Of a stretch of DNA of 64,000 bases, positions 44,921-54,534 are shown in pieces. The stretch's first letter is position 1, and each line of letters begins with the position of its first letter. The notes beneath the pieces were generated by a model. That model searched no databases. It worked only from the letters and a program-made list of their open reading frames with translations, and was not told the origin of the DNA. The DNA is from Streptomyces guryensis (GTDB lineage Bacteria; Actinomycetota; Actinomycetes; Streptomycetales; Streptomycetaceae): NCBI RefSeq assembly GCF_021261325.1, contig NZ_JAJSBI010000028.1:60105-124104 (forward strand), read 5' to 3'. Both the position numbers and the translations under genes were made by a program.

Positions 44921-45937
44921 GTGGCACCAGGCAGCACCCGCCCCACCAGCCGCGACGTCGCCCAGGCCGCCGGCGTCTCCCAGGCCGCGGTCTCCCTGGT
45001 ACTCGGCGACAAGTGGCGCGGCCGCGTCTCACAGGCCACCGCCGAACGCGTACGCGAAGCCGCCCGCGACCTCGGCTACCGGCCCAACCTCGCCGCCCGC
45101 AACCTCCGCCTGGGCCGTACCCGCACCGTCCTCCTCGTCGTCCCCGCCCTGACAACGGAGTTCTTCGCCGGCGTCTACACCGGCGCAGCGCGCGTGGCCG
45201 CCGAGCACGGCTTCGGCGTCGTCCTATACCCCTCCCCCGAAGGCATCGGCCCCGCCCGCGACCCCTTCGCCTCCGCCCAGGCCGCCATCGACGGCGTCAT
45301 CGCCTCCTCCATGGCCGCCGACGCCCTCACCGCCATCAGCGGCGACCAACTCCCCCTGGTGATGCTCGACAGCGACCCGGACGGCAGCCTCGGCGCCGCG
45401 ACGGTCAACCTGGACATCGCCGACGGAGTCAGGCAGGTCGCCGACCACCTGTTGGCCCTGGGACACCGCCGCTTCCTGCACCTCGCGGCCGACGTCGCCT
45501 CCTGGACCTTCGACGTACGCGCGCGAGAACTGGCCGCACGCGTCGGCGCCGTCCCAGGTACATCAGTACGGACGACCCGCGCACCGATCTCCATCGAAGA
45601 CGCCCGCACCGCCGCCGAAGCAGCCCTGTCCACACCCGGCCCCCGACCCACGGCCCTGGTCTGCGACGACGACAAACTCGCCGCCGGCACCTACAAGGCG
45701 GCCCGCCGCCTCGGCCTGCGCATCCCCGACGACATCTCCGTCACCGGCCTCGACGACCTCGCCCTCGCCACCGCCCTCGACCCCGAACTGACCACCGTCC
45801 GCCTGGACGCCGAGCTCTTCGGCGAGCGCGGCATGAAGGCCCTGCTGGCCGTCCTGGAGGGGCGCGTGCCCGACGCAGGCGACATCCCCGTCGAACTGGT
45901 CGTACGGGGCTCGACGGCGCCGCCCAGCGGCCCCTGA
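44921..45937 (+). CDS. LacI-family transcriptional regulator
   Basis: The 338-residue protein begins with the LacI headpiece TSRDVAQAAGVSQAAVSLVL and hinge (NLAARNLRLGRTRTVLLV). The periplasmic-binding-like sensor domain follows, ending DIPVELVVRGST. GTG 44921 gives the usual family length. ATG 44879 is in frame but would overlap the inverted repeat. It probably represses the divergent MFS gene; the inducer is unknown. Confidence 0.85.
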   Translation: MAPGSTRPTSRDVAQAAGVSQAAVSLVLGDKWRGRVSQATAERVREAARDLGYRPNLAARNLRLGRTRTVLLVVPALTTEFFAGVYTGAARVAAEHGFGVVLYPSPEGIGPARDPFASAQAAIDGVIASSMAADALTAISGDQLPLVMLDSDPDGSLGAATVNLDIADGVRQVADHLLALGHRRFLHLAADVASWTFDVRARELAARVGAVPGTSVRTTRAPISIEDARTAAEAALSTPGPRPTALVCDDDKLAAGTYKAARRLGLRIPDDISVTGLDDLALATALDPELTTVRLDAELFGERGMKALLAVLEGRVPDAGDIPVELVVRGSTAPPSGP

Positions 45938-46020
45938 ACGCCCTGTGCCCCGGCCGCATCGACGACCGGGGCACACAAGGAGCGGAATGAGGCTGAGGTG
46001 GGAGTGGGGGCGAGGCGGGA

Positions 46021-46773
46021 CTACTTTTCGTCCGAGCCCTCCTCCGAACTGCTCTCCGCCTCAGTAGCCGCCCCGCCGACCTCCAGGAGGCGGGCAAGCT
46101 GACGACCCACGATCCGCTTGAACTTCCGCGCCTGCGGACGCGTACGGTCCAGCACCGCGACCTCCAGACGCTCAGCAGGAATCTCCCGCTGCGTGCCATT
46201 CGTGTCACGGGACAGAGCCTCGACAGCCAGCTTCAGCCCCTCCGCGAGGGACATGCCCTCACGGTGCTGCTGATCGAGATAGGTGCTGATCTGCTCAGAA
46301 TTGCCACCGACCGCGACCGAACCGTGCTCGTCCACGATCGACCCGTCATGCGGCAACCGATAGATCTGGTCACCCTCAGACGTCTCACCCACCTCGGCAA
46401 CGACCAACTCCACCTCGTACGGCTTCTCGGCCGCACTGGAGAAGATCGTGCCCAGCGTCTGCGCGTAGACATTGGCAAGACCCCGAGCGGTCACATCATC
46501 ACGGTCATAGGTGTAACCACGAAGATCGGCATACCGCACACCACCGATCCGCAGATTCTCGTACTCGTTGTACTTGCCGGCGGCCGCAAAGCCGATCCGG
46601 TCATAGATCTCGCTGAACTTGTGCAGCGCACGGGACGGGTTCTCGCCGACGAAGACAATGCCGTCGGCATACTGCAGCACGACCAGGCTGCGACCACGGG
46701 CGATGCCCTTACGGGCGTACTCCGCCCGGTCGGCCATGGCCTGCTGGGGTGAGACATAGAACGGCGTCGACAC
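46021..46773 (-). CDS. prcA: 20S proteasome alpha subunit
   Basis: The 250-residue protein starts MSTPFYVSPQQAMADRAEYARKGIARG, a typical actinobacterial alpha-subunit N-terminus, including the gate region. It has the Ntn fold but no N-terminal catalytic Thr. It forms the outer heptameric rings that dock the Arc ATPase. It lies 61 bases after prcB in the same operon. Confidence 0.95.
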   Translation of the reverse strand: MSTPFYVSPQQAMADRAEYARKGIARGRSLVVLQYADGIVFVGENPSRALHKFSEIYDRIGFAAAGKYNEYENLRIGGVRYADLRGYTYDRDDVTARGLANVYAQTLGTIFSSAAEKPYEVELVVAEVGETSEGDQIYRLPHDGSIVDEHGSVAVGGNSEQISTYLDQQHREGMSLAEGLKLAVEALSRDTNGTQREIPAERLEVAVLDRTRPQARKFKRIVGRQLARLLEVGGAATEAESSSEEGSDEK

Positions 46774-46834
46774 CGGTTATCCGTCCCTTTCTGTCGAAGT
46801 CACGCGATCACCTTCGTAAGAGCCCGTCACCCGA

Positions 46835-47680
46835 CTACAGCAGCGCGGCCCGCGGACCGTCGGGCTGCTCCAGCCGCCGCTCCAGAATCGAGCGGGCAAT
46901 CTCGGAGGACTCGTCGTCGGTGAGCCGACGGAAGCCGTCCTCAGTGATCACCGTGACGATCGGATAGATCCGGCGGGCGACATCGGGACCACCGGTCGCC
47001 GAGTCGTCATCAGCCGCGTCATAGAGGGCCTGCACCACCAGAGTCGTGGCCTCGTCCTCGCTCAGGTCCCCACGGAAAAGCTTCTTCATGGCACCACGCG
47101 CGAAGATCGACCCGGAACCAGTGGCCGCGAAGTTGTGCTCCTCTGAGCGGCCACCCGTCACGTCGTACGAGAAGATACGGCCCCTCTCGCGGTCCACGTC
47201 ATACCCCGCGAAGAGAGGAACCACAGCCAGACCCTGCATGGCCATGCCCAGGTTCGAACGAATCATGGTCGACAGCCGGTTCGCCTTGCCCTCCAGCGAG
47301 AGCTGCGCCCCCTCGACCTTCTCGAAGTGCTCCAGCTCCAGCTGGAACAGCTTGACCATCTCGACGGCCAGACCAGCCGTACCGGCGATACCGACGGCCG
47401 AGTACTCATCCGCCGGGAACACCTTCTCGATGTCCCGCTGCGCGATGACGTTGCCCATGGTGGCGCGACGGTCACCGGCGAGCACGACACCACCCGGGAA
47501 GGTCACGGCCACGATCGTCGTGCCGTGCGGCGCCTCGATGACACCCTGGGTGGGCGGCAGCTGCCGGTTACCCGGAAGCATCTCCGGCTGGTGCTCGGAC
47601 AGGAAGTCCATGAAGGACGAGGACCCAGGCGTCAGGAAGGCAGCTGGTAGACGCCCGGTGCTACGAGTGTTGGCTTCCAC
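46835..47680 (-). CDS. prcB: 20S proteasome beta subunit
   Basis: The 281-residue precursor has a 53-residue propeptide. The mature enzyme begins at Thr54 within PHGTTIVAVTF, the catalytic nucleophile. Lys and Asp partners are present in LAGDRRATMGN and the following strands. GTG 47680 has GGAAGGA upstream. Its first 16 codons overlap the end of the endonuclease VII-like gene in another frame, so the propeptide N-terminus is encoded in overlapping DNA. Confidence 0.95.
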   Translation of the reverse strand: MEANTRSTGRLPAAFLTPGSSSFMDFLSEHQPEMLPGNRQLPPTQGVIEAPHGTTIVAVTFPGGVVLAGDRRATMGNVIAQRDIEKVFPADEYSAVGIAGTAGLAVEMVKLFQLELEHFEKVEGAQLSLEGKANRLSTMIRSNLGMAMQGLAVVPLFAGYDVDRERGRIFSYDVTGGRSEEHNFAATGSGSIFARGAMKKLFRGDLSEDEATTLVVQALYDAADDDSATGGPDVARRIYPIVTVITEDGFRRLTDDESSEIARSILERRLEQPDGPRAALL

Positions 47681-48243
47681 GCGATTCCTTCCACGTAAGC
47701 AGCAGCCCGCCTTATGGCATCGGGCCGATCCTTGAACTGCCCCAGTGCGGCATTGCAGCTGAAGCACAGTACGCCTCGGACCCTACCCGTCTTGTGGCAG
47801 TGATCCACATGCTCGGGCACAGCCGCCAAACATATGCAGCAGACGCCCCCTTGAGAGGCGATCAACTCGTCGCGCTCGGCTTCGGTGATGCCGTAATTGC
47901 GCCTCAGGTGGTCTTGCCGCCCACGCTCGGCCCGACATGCCTTGCAGCGCGTAGAGAGGCCATCTGACGCCGTCGCGTTTCGATGCCATTCGCTGTGAGG
48001 CTTGACCTCGCCGCACGTCCGGCAGAGCTTATGGCCGACCGGGACATCCACGGGTTCCCGAACCGACTTCCCTATGGCCTCGCGGCGACGCCGGTAGTGC
48101 GCGGCGCTGTACTCCGCCACGCACTCCCGGCAGTGCACCGGAAGGCCATCACGCCGGTTCTTGTCCCTCGCGAACGCAGCCAGTGGCAGGTCTCGCTCGC
48201 ACTTGCGGCATTCCTTCGCGTTCGGCTCGCCAGCCACACCCAT
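47632..48243 (-). CDS. recombination endonuclease VII-like HNH nuclease
   Basis: The 203-residue protein has paired zinc knuckles (CRKC, CREC, CRTC, CKAC) and a C-terminal endonuclease VII core (GGVCCICLAAVPEHVDHCHKTG ... GVLCFSCNAALGQFKD) with the HxxHCH metal motif. T4 endonuclease VII resolves branched DNA. The gene sits between pup and prcB, overlapping prcB by 49 bp, and its third-codon GC is clearly lower than that of its neighbours, suggesting phage ancestry. From memory the arrangement is conserved in S. coelicolor, so it is not a recent insertion. A link to proteolysis is unproven. Confidence 0.85.
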   Translation of the reverse strand: MGVAGEPNAKECRKCERDLPLAAFARDKNRRDGLPVHCRECVAEYSAAHYRRRREAIGKSVREPVDVPVGHKLCRTCGEVKPHSEWHRNATASDGLSTRCKACRAERGRQDHLRRNYGITEAERDELIASQGGVCCICLAAVPEHVDHCHKTGRVRGVLCFSCNAALGQFKDRPDAIRRAAAYVEGIAWKPTLVAPGVYQLPS

Positions 48244-48286
48244 CCCCCGTAGTCTTCGATTCGAAGGCTAGATGCTCAACAGACCT

Positions 48287-48505
48287 TCACTGGCCACCTT
48301 TTTGCACGAAGGAGCGCACGAAATCCTCGGCGTTTTCCTCGAGTACGTCATCGATTTCATCCAGGACGGAGTCCACGTCATCGCTCAGCTTCTCCTGCCG
48401 CTCCTTGAGGTCCTCGGAAGCCTGCGCATCCTGCGCCTGCTCCTCGACCTCCTCCGTGGAGCGCGTCGCCTTCTGCTGGCCGCCGCCGGTGTCCTTGGTC
48501 GCCAT
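48287..48505 (-). CDS. pup: prokaryotic ubiquitin-like protein Pup
   Basis: The 72-residue acidic, largely disordered protein has helical Arc-binding segments (SEDLKERQEKLSDDVDSVLDEI) and ends in GGQ. The terminal Gln is deamidated by Dop to Glu before ligation by PafA. It follows dop in the same orientation. Confidence 0.97.
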   Translation of the reverse strand: MATKDTGGGQQKATRSTEEVEEQAQDAQASEDLKERQEKLSDDVDSVLDEIDDVLEENAEDFVRSFVQKGGQ

Positions 48506-48661
48506 AACCCCTCACCCCGCTCGGTTCGACGTTCTTGATCAGACCCTACAAGCAGGGTCTGACATCGGCCCCGCAGTTGCTACAACGTACGGGTGCCACC
48601 TCGATGATTCCCGGACGTCGGGTTTTCCACCCTGCCGGGACGAGGCTGTCCCGTGTGCTCC

Positions 48662-50173
48662 TCAGCCGCCGGACAGCACCCTGACCAGGTCTCCAGCCGT
48701 GCGGCAGCGGTCGAGGAGTTCCTTGACGTGATTTCGCGTTCCGCGAAGCGGTTCCAGGGTTGGGACGCGCTGGAGCGAGTCCCGGCCCGGGAGGTCGAAG
48801 ATCACGGAGTCCCAGGAGGCCGCCGCGACGTCGTCCGCGTACTGCTCCAGGCAGCGTCCGCGGAAGTAGGCGCGGGTGTCCTCCGGGGGCTTCGTGCGGG
48901 CCCTCTCGACCTCGCTCTCGTCCAGGAGCCGCTTCATGCGGCCGCGGGCCGCGAGACGGTTGTAGAGGCCCTTCTCGGGGCGTACGTCGGCGTACTGGAG
49001 GTCGAGGAGGTGGAGCTTCGCGGCGTCCCAGTCGAGGCCGTCGCGGCGCCGGTAGCCCTCCATGAGTTCCCGTTTGGCGACCCAGTCCAGTTCGCCGGCG
49101 AGGCTCATGGGGTCGTTCTCCAGGCGGTTGAGGGTGTCCTCCCAGCGGGCCAGGACGTCCTTGGTCTGGTCGTCGGCGTCCACGCCGAAGCGTTCCTCGA
49201 CGTATTTGCGGGAGAGCTCGAAGTACTCCATCTGGAGTTGGACCGCGGTGAGTGTGCGGCCGCTACGGAGGGTGACCAGGCGCTTGAGTGTGGGGTCGTG
49301 GGAGACCTGGTGGAGGGTGCGGACGGGCTGGTCCACGGCCAGGTCGACGGCGATGAAGCCGTCTTCGATCATGGACAGGACGAGGGCCGTCGTGCCCAGC
49401 TTGAGGTAGGTCGAGATCTCCGAGAGGTTCGCGTCGCCGATGATCACGTGCAGGCGGCGGTACTTCTCGGCGTCCGCGTGCGGCTCGTCGCGGGTGTTGA
49501 TGATGGGGCGCTTGAGGGTGGTTTCGAGGCCCACCTCGACCTCGAAGTAGTCGGCGCGCTGGCTGAGCTGGAAGCCGTGTTCGTGGCCGTCCTGGCCGAT
49601 TCCGACGCGGCCCGCTCCGGTGACGACCTGGCGGGAGACGAAGAAGGGCGTGAGGTGGCGCACGATGTCCGAGAAGGGGGTTTCCCGCTTCATCAGGTAG
49701 TTCTCGTGGGTGCCGTAGGAGGCGCCCTTGTTGTCGGTGTTGTTCTTGTAGAGGTGGATCGGCTGGGCACCCGGGAGGGCGGCCGCCCGCTCCGCGGCTT
49801 CGGCCATGATGCGTTCGCCGGCCTTGTCCCAGAGGACGGCGTCGCGGGGGTTGGTGACCTCGGGGGAGCTGTATTCGGGGTGTGCGTGGTCGACGTAGAG
49901 TCGCGCGCCGTTGGTGAGGATGACGTTGGCGAGGCCGATGTCCTCGTCGGTGAGCTGGCTGGAGTCTGCGGCCTCGCGGGCTAGGTCGAAGCCCCGCGCG
50001 TCCCGCAGCGGGTTCTCCTCCTCGAAGTCCCAGCGGGCCCTGCGGGCCCTGTGCATCGCCGCCGCGTAGGCGTTGACGATCTGGGACGAGGTGAGCATGG
50101 CATTGGCGTTGGGGTGGCCGGGGACGGAGATGCCGTACTCCGTCTCGATGCCCATTACTCGCCGTACGGTCAT
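48662..50173 (-). CDS. dop: depupylase/Pup deamidase Dop
   Basis: The 503-residue protein starts MTVRRVMGIETEYGISVPG. It has the PafA-like ligase fold plus the extra Dop-specific loop after AYAAAMHRARR. It deamidates Pup-Gln and removes Pup from substrates. It shares ARLYVDHAHPEYSSPE and SYGTHENYLMKRE with PafA, consistent with duplication. It is flanked by the arc terminator upstream and pup downstream. Confidence 0.95.
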   Translation of the reverse strand: MTVRRVMGIETEYGISVPGHPNANAMLTSSQIVNAYAAAMHRARRARWDFEEENPLRDARGFDLAREAADSSQLTDEDIGLANVILTNGARLYVDHAHPEYSSPEVTNPRDAVLWDKAGERIMAEAAERAAALPGAQPIHLYKNNTDNKGASYGTHENYLMKRETPFSDIVRHLTPFFVSRQVVTGAGRVGIGQDGHEHGFQLSQRADYFEVEVGLETTLKRPIINTRDEPHADAEKYRRLHVIIGDANLSEISTYLKLGTTALVLSMIEDGFIAVDLAVDQPVRTLHQVSHDPTLKRLVTLRSGRTLTAVQLQMEYFELSRKYVEERFGVDADDQTKDVLARWEDTLNRLENDPMSLAGELDWVAKRELMEGYRRRDGLDWDAAKLHLLDLQYADVRPEKGLYNRLAARGRMKRLLDESEVERARTKPPEDTRAYFRGRCLEQYADDVAAASWDSVIFDLPGRDSLQRVPTLEPLRGTRNHVKELLDRCRTAGDLVRVLSGG

Positions 50174-50374
50174 GCGGCCCTCCTTGCCCGGCGGCGCCCT
50201 CGGTCGGGGGCGCTGCTCAAGTACCGCTGGCGCTCCGGTGCGTGTGCGGTGCCCGTCCCCGCAGTGCGCGACTCGGCGGTACCGAAGAGCCTAGAACGGC
50301 TTTGCGCTGGTGGGGAGATCATTTGCGTCATTGCCTTGCGCGCCTCTTGTTGCGGTCTTGGCCTGAAAAACAGT

Positions 50375-50409
50375 CGGCTGCGGGTACCCGGTGAGGGCAC
50401 CCGCAGCCG
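50375..50409 (-). terminator. arc terminator with T-runs on both strands
   Basis: Arms 50375-50389 and 50395-50409 pair over 15 bases with one mismatch. A TTTTT run follows on the minus strand and another, GTTTTTT, lies on the plus side. It ends the arc transcript before dop. Confidence 0.85.
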
Positions 50410-50418
50410 CCCTGTTTT

Positions 50419-52185
50419 TTACAGGTACTGACCGGTGTTCGCCACCGTGTCGATGGAGCGTCCGGTGTCGGCGCCCTGCTTTCCGGTGATGAGGGTGCGG
50501 ATGTAGACGATCCGCTCGCCCTTCTTCCCGGAGATTCGGGCCCAGTCGTCCGGGTTGGTGGTGTTGGGGAGGTCTTCGTTCTCCTTGAACTCGTCCACGC
50601 ATGCCTGGAGGAGGTGGGAGACGCGGAGGCCCTTCGCCTGGTGGTCGAGGAAGTCCTTGATCGCCATCTTCTTGGCGCGGCCGACGATGTTCTCGATCAT
50701 GGCGCCGGAGTTGAAGTCCTTGAAGTAGAGGACTTCCTTGTCACCGTTGGCGTAGGTGACCTCCAGGAAGCGGTTTTCCTCGGATTCCGCGTACATGTGC
50801 TCGACGGCCGTCTGGATCATGCTTTCGACGGTCGTGGTCTTGCTGCCGCCGTGCTCGCCGACGTCGTCGGCGTGCAGCGGGAGCCGCTCGGTGAGGTACT
50901 TGGCGAAGATGTCCTTGGCGGCCTCGGCGTCGGGGCGCTCGATCTTGATCTTCACGTCGAGGCGGCCGGGGCGCAGGATGGCGGGGTCGATCATGTCCTC
51001 GCGGTTGGAGGCGCCGATCACGACCACGTTCTGCAGGCCTTCGACTCCGTCGATCTCGGCGAGCAGCTGGGGGACGATGGTGTTCTCCACGTCCGAGCTG
51101 ACGCCGGAGCCGCGGGTGCGGAAGAGGGATTCCATTTCGTCGAAGAAGACGATGACGGGTGTGCCCTCGCTGGCCTTCTCGCGGGCTCGCTGGAAGACGA
51201 GGCGGATCTGCCGCTCGGTTTCGCCGACGTATTTGTTGAGGAGCTCGGGGCCCTTGATGTTGAGGAAGAAGCTCTTGCCGGCGGCCTGGCCGGTGACTTC
51301 GGCGACCTTCTTGGCCAGTGAGTTGGCGACGGCCTTGGCGATGAGCGTCTTTCCGCATCCGGGCGGCCCGTAGAGCAGGACGCCCTTCGGCGGGCGCAGT
51401 TCGTGCTCCTTGAACAGGTCGGGGTAGAGGTAGGGCAGCTCGACCGCGTCGCGGATGGCCTCGATCTGTCCGCCGAGGCCGCCGATCTGCTCGTATCCGA
51501 TGTCGGGAACCTCTTCGAGGACGAGTTCTTCGACCTCGCTCTTCGGAACGATCTCGTAGACATAGCCGGATCGGGGTTCGAGCAGCAGGGCGTCACCGGG
51601 GCGGATGTTCACGTCGAGCAGGGGCTCGGCGAGCCGTACCACCCGTTCCTCGTCGGTGTGCCCGAGTACCAGGGCGCGCTCGCCGTCCTCGAGGATCTCC
51701 TTGAGGGTGACGATGTCCCCGACGCGCTCGAACTCCATGGCCTCGACCACGTTGAGCGCTTCGTTGAGCATCACTTCCTGGCCGCGCCGGAGCTCTTCGA
51801 GGTCGACGCTGGGGCTGACGTTGACGCGGAGCTTGCGGCCGCCGGTGAAGATGTCGGCCGTGCCGTCCTCGTTCGCCGTGAGGAAGACTCCGAAGCCGGC
51901 CGGGGGCTGTGCGAGCCGGTCGACCTCTTCCTTGAGGGCCACGATCTGGTCGCGGGCCTCACGGAGCGTGTTGGCGAGTCGCTCGTTCTGGGCGGACACG
52001 CCGGCCAGGTTGGTCTGCAGCTCGACGATCCGCTCTTCGAGAATCCTCGTGTGTCGCGGAGAGTCGGCGAGCTTGCGTCGCAGGACGGCGATCTCCTGCT
52101 CAAGGTAGGCAATCTGCCCGGCCGGGTCGTCGGACCCTCGTCCCGGGCGGATGCCGCGGTTCATGTCGTCGTCGTGGGCTGCCAC
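50419..52185 (-). CDS. arc: proteasome-associated AAA ATPase Arc (Mpa)
   Basis: The 588-residue protein has an N-terminal coiled coil that binds Pup (about residues 20-95) and an OB-fold interdomain (about 95-235). The AAA module has Walker A GPPGCGKT near 273 and Walker B VIVFFDEMES. The C-terminus GQYL provides the gate-opening hydrophobic-Tyr-X tail. It unfolds pupylated proteins into the 20S core. GTG 52185 gives the expected length; an earlier start at 52203 is possible. Confidence 0.95.
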   Translation of the reverse strand: MAAHDDDMNRGIRPGRGSDDPAGQIAYLEQEIAVLRRKLADSPRHTRILEERIVELQTNLAGVSAQNERLANTLREARDQIVALKEEVDRLAQPPAGFGVFLTANEDGTADIFTGGRKLRVNVSPSVDLEELRRGQEVMLNEALNVVEAMEFERVGDIVTLKEILEDGERALVLGHTDEERVVRLAEPLLDVNIRPGDALLLEPRSGYVYEIVPKSEVEELVLEEVPDIGYEQIGGLGGQIEAIRDAVELPYLYPDLFKEHELRPPKGVLLYGPPGCGKTLIAKAVANSLAKKVAEVTGQAAGKSFFLNIKGPELLNKYVGETERQIRLVFQRAREKASEGTPVIVFFDEMESLFRTRGSGVSSDVENTIVPQLLAEIDGVEGLQNVVVIGASNREDMIDPAILRPGRLDVKIKIERPDAEAAKDIFAKYLTERLPLHADDVGEHGGSKTTTVESMIQTAVEHMYAESEENRFLEVTYANGDKEVLYFKDFNSGAMIENIVGRAKKMAIKDFLDHQAKGLRVSHLLQACVDEFKENEDLPNTTNPDDWARISGKKGERIVYIRTLITGKQGADTGRSIDTVANTGQYL

Positions 52186-52430
52186 GGTCCTCACCTCCTC
52201 CAAGGGGAGCTGGACGCTTCCAGACCCTACCTGGGTGGGTGTCGATTGAAACCCCTAGATCACAAAGACTGTCGGGGTGTGTCCGATCTTCACCCTTGCG
52301 CTCTCCCTCACGCCAGGGGAATACCCACCGAACATGATTGGGAAGCCGCCGGAGGTAGGGTCGAAGTGTTCAACACCCGTCAGAGCTGGCCGGATTCCCG
52401 GTTCGGCTCGGCTTCTCTACGGCAGGAGAC

Positions 52431-52736
52431 ATGAGCGTGCAGCAGGAGGCCGCGGTCGGCGGCGAGGCGCTGGAGGTCTGGATCGACCAGGACCTGTGTA
52501 CCGGCGACGGGATCTGCGCCCAGTACGCGCCGGAGGTGTTCGAGCTGGACATCGACGGGCTGGCGTATGTGAAGGGCTCGGACGAGGAGCTGTTGCAGGC
52601 CAGTGGTGCCACAACGCCCGTGCCGCTGCCGCTTCTGGCGGATGTGGTGGATTCGGCGAAGGAGTGTCCGGGCGAGTGCATTCATGTGCGTCGGGTTTCG
52701 GACAGGGTCGAGGTCTACGGTCCGGACGCGCAGTGA
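52431..52736 (+). CDS. small ferredoxin, probably [3Fe-4S]
   Basis: The 101-residue protein has cysteines in C-x5-C (DLCTGDGIC) and ECPGEC, with the family sequence AQYAPEVFELDIDGLAYV. This pattern suits the single-cluster ferredoxins that serve P450s in actinomycetes. It stands alone, divergent from arc. GGAG precedes the ATG. It could serve the distant conservon P450, which has no adjacent ferredoxin, but this is inference. Confidence 0.85.
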   Translation: MSVQQEAAVGGEALEVWIDQDLCTGDGICAQYAPEVFELDIDGLAYVKGSDEELLQASGATTPVPLPLLADVVDSAKECPGECIHVRRVSDRVEVYGPDAQ

Positions 52737-52793
52737 CCTGTCGAGTACTGCCTGTTACTGCTGTCTGATATCTCACACGCGGGGTTGCGCGGC

Positions 52794-53420
52794 TCAGACG
52801 CTGTGTGCTCCGGCAGGTGTCGAGCGCGTGAACGCGCCGTTCTTCCACTGCCACTTCGCGCTGTCGGTGACGTCGGGGCAGCAGCGGGGGATGTCGTTGG
52901 TCGAGTAGCCGAGGAGTGTGGCGACGACGGCTCCGTCGCGTATGGCGAAGTCACTGACGGTGTCGCCGGTCTTGGGGTCGAGCAGGGTGGCCACCACGCG
53001 GGGTTTGTTGCTGCCGCCGGCGCGGGTGATGACGTAGACGCCGTCGGGCGGGGTGCCCATGGGGGCGTCGCAGTGCACCACGGCCACGGTTTCGGGGTTT
53101 CCGTCGCCGTCGAGGTCTCCGGTGGCCTTCTTCTGTACGACTGCTTTCACCGGGCCGCAGGTGAGGGGGAAGTCGACTCCCGTGGTGCTGGGCGCGGTCG
53201 CCGTGCGGGTGGTCCTGGCCTGGGGGCCGGCCGTCTGTGCTGCTGTCGCGGAGTTGGGCTGCAGGAGCGAGGAGAGGGCCATGACGCCTGAGACGGCCGC
53301 GGCGGTGGCGACCCAGTGGATCGGGCGGGTGTGCGTGTGTGCCAGTTCCGGGACGGCGGATTGCTGCACTAGGAGCGTCTCCTGTGAGGGCTGTGCCGGT
53401 GGGGGTGGGGGTGGCTGCAT
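52794..53420 (-). CDS. membrane-anchored secreted protein with FG-GAP-like segment
   Basis: The 208-residue protein starts MQPPPPPPAQP and has a single hydrophobic helix (about residues 35-58, WVATAAAVSGVMALSSLL). The extracytoplasmic domain contains ATGDLDGDGNPETVAVVHC, an integrin-repeat-like calcium loop. Four cysteines occur in the outer domain. The start is uncertain because no clear ribosome site precedes ATG 53420. Function is unknown. Confidence 0.7.
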   Translation of the reverse strand: MQPPPPPPAQPSQETLLVQQSAVPELAHTHTRPIHWVATAAAVSGVMALSSLLQPNSATAAQTAGPQARTTRTATAPSTTGVDFPLTCGPVKAVVQKKATGDLDGDGNPETVAVVHCDAPMGTPPDGVYVITRAGGSNKPRVVATLLDPKTGDTVSDFAIRDGAVVATLLGYSTNDIPRCCPDVTDSAKWQWKNGAFTRSTPAGAHSV

Positions 53421-53596
53421 CGTGCCACACGTCACAGTGCGGGGGAACGGCGGGGTGTTCGGTTCCTCGAATGGGCAGTGCCGGGTTTGTTCGGTTTGTG
53501 GCGTGTTGTCAACAGAAGGGCGCTGCGGTCGAGTTGCGGATGATGTCCGGGAACTCGGCGGCAGCGCCCGTTCGTTGGGTGCGGTGTGCGGCCGCG

Positions 53597-54496
53597 TCAG
53601 CGGCCGCCTCCGTCGGCGTTGGGGCCGGCGTAGTCGTCGCCGTAGGCACCCTTGGCGGGGCGGCGGCGGCGCATGGGGGGCTCGACACCGTCGGCGAGGC
53701 GGCGGGCGGTGAGCAGGAAGCCGGTGTGGCCGATCATGCGGTGGTCGGGGCGGACGGCGAGGCCCTCCACATGCCAGTTGCGGATCATCGTCTCCCAGGA
53801 GGTCGGCTCGTTGAAGGAGCCGATCTCGCGGATGGACTCGACGGTCCGGGCGAGCTGGGTGGTGGTGGCGACGTAGCAGCAGAGGATGCCGCCGGGGACG
53901 AGGGCCTTGGAGACGGCCTCCAGGCATTCCCAGGGGGCGAGCATGTCGAGGATGACGCGGTCGACGTCGGTGTCGGAGAGGTTGTCCTGGAGGTCGCCGA
54001 CGGTGAGCTGCCAGGCGGGGTGGGGGCCGCCGAAGTAGCGCTCGACGTTCTGCTGGGCGATCTCGGCGAAGTCCTCGCGGCGCTCGTAGCTGTGCAGCAT
54101 GCCCTGGTCGCCGATGGCGCGCAGCAGGAAGCTGCTGAGCGAGCCGGAGCCGACGCCGGCCTCGACGACGCGGGCGCCGGGGAAGATGTCGGCGAAGGCG
54201 AGGATCTGCCCGGCGTCCTTGGGGTAGACGACGGCTGCCCCACGGGGCATGGACAGGACGTAGTCGGGGAGCAGGGGGCGCAGCGCGAGGTAGGCGACGT
54301 TCCCGGTGGTGCGGACAACGCTGCCCTCGGGAGCGCCGATCAGTTCGTCGTGCGGGAAGGAACCCTTGTGGGTGTGGAAGTTCTTCCCGGCCTCGAGCGT
54401 GAACGTGTAGTGGCGGCCCTTGGGGTCGGTCAGCTGAACCTGGTCCCCGACCTTGAAGGGCCCGCGCCTGCGGGCGGCACCGGTCGGTTCGGACAT
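53597..54496 (-). CDS. trmI: tRNA (adenine-58-N1)-methyltransferase TrmI
   Basis: The 299-residue protein has an N-terminal small beta domain (GDQVQLTDPKGRHYTF) and a Rossmann methyltransferase with the SAM motif VVEAGVGSGSLSSFLL and the downstream VDRVILDMLAPWECL. It is the actinobacterial m1A58 enzyme (Rv2118c type). It is followed on the opposite side by the site-2 protease gene, 38 bases away. Confidence 0.95.
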   Translation of the reverse strand: MSEPTGAARRRGPFKVGDQVQLTDPKGRHYTFTLEAGKNFHTHKGSFPHDELIGAPEGSVVRTTGNVAYLALRPLLPDYVLSMPRGAAVVYPKDAGQILAFADIFPGARVVEAGVGSGSLSSFLLRAIGDQGMLHSYERREDFAEIAQQNVERYFGGPHPAWQLTVGDLQDNLSDTDVDRVILDMLAPWECLEAVSKALVPGGILCCYVATTTQLARTVESIREIGSFNEPTSWETMIRNWHVEGLAVRPDHRMIGHTGFLLTARRLADGVEPPMRRRRPAKGAYGDDYAGPNADGGGR

Positions 54497-54534
54497 GTGA
54501 ACAGACTACCGGGGTTTGGCGGGGCCGCCGACCA

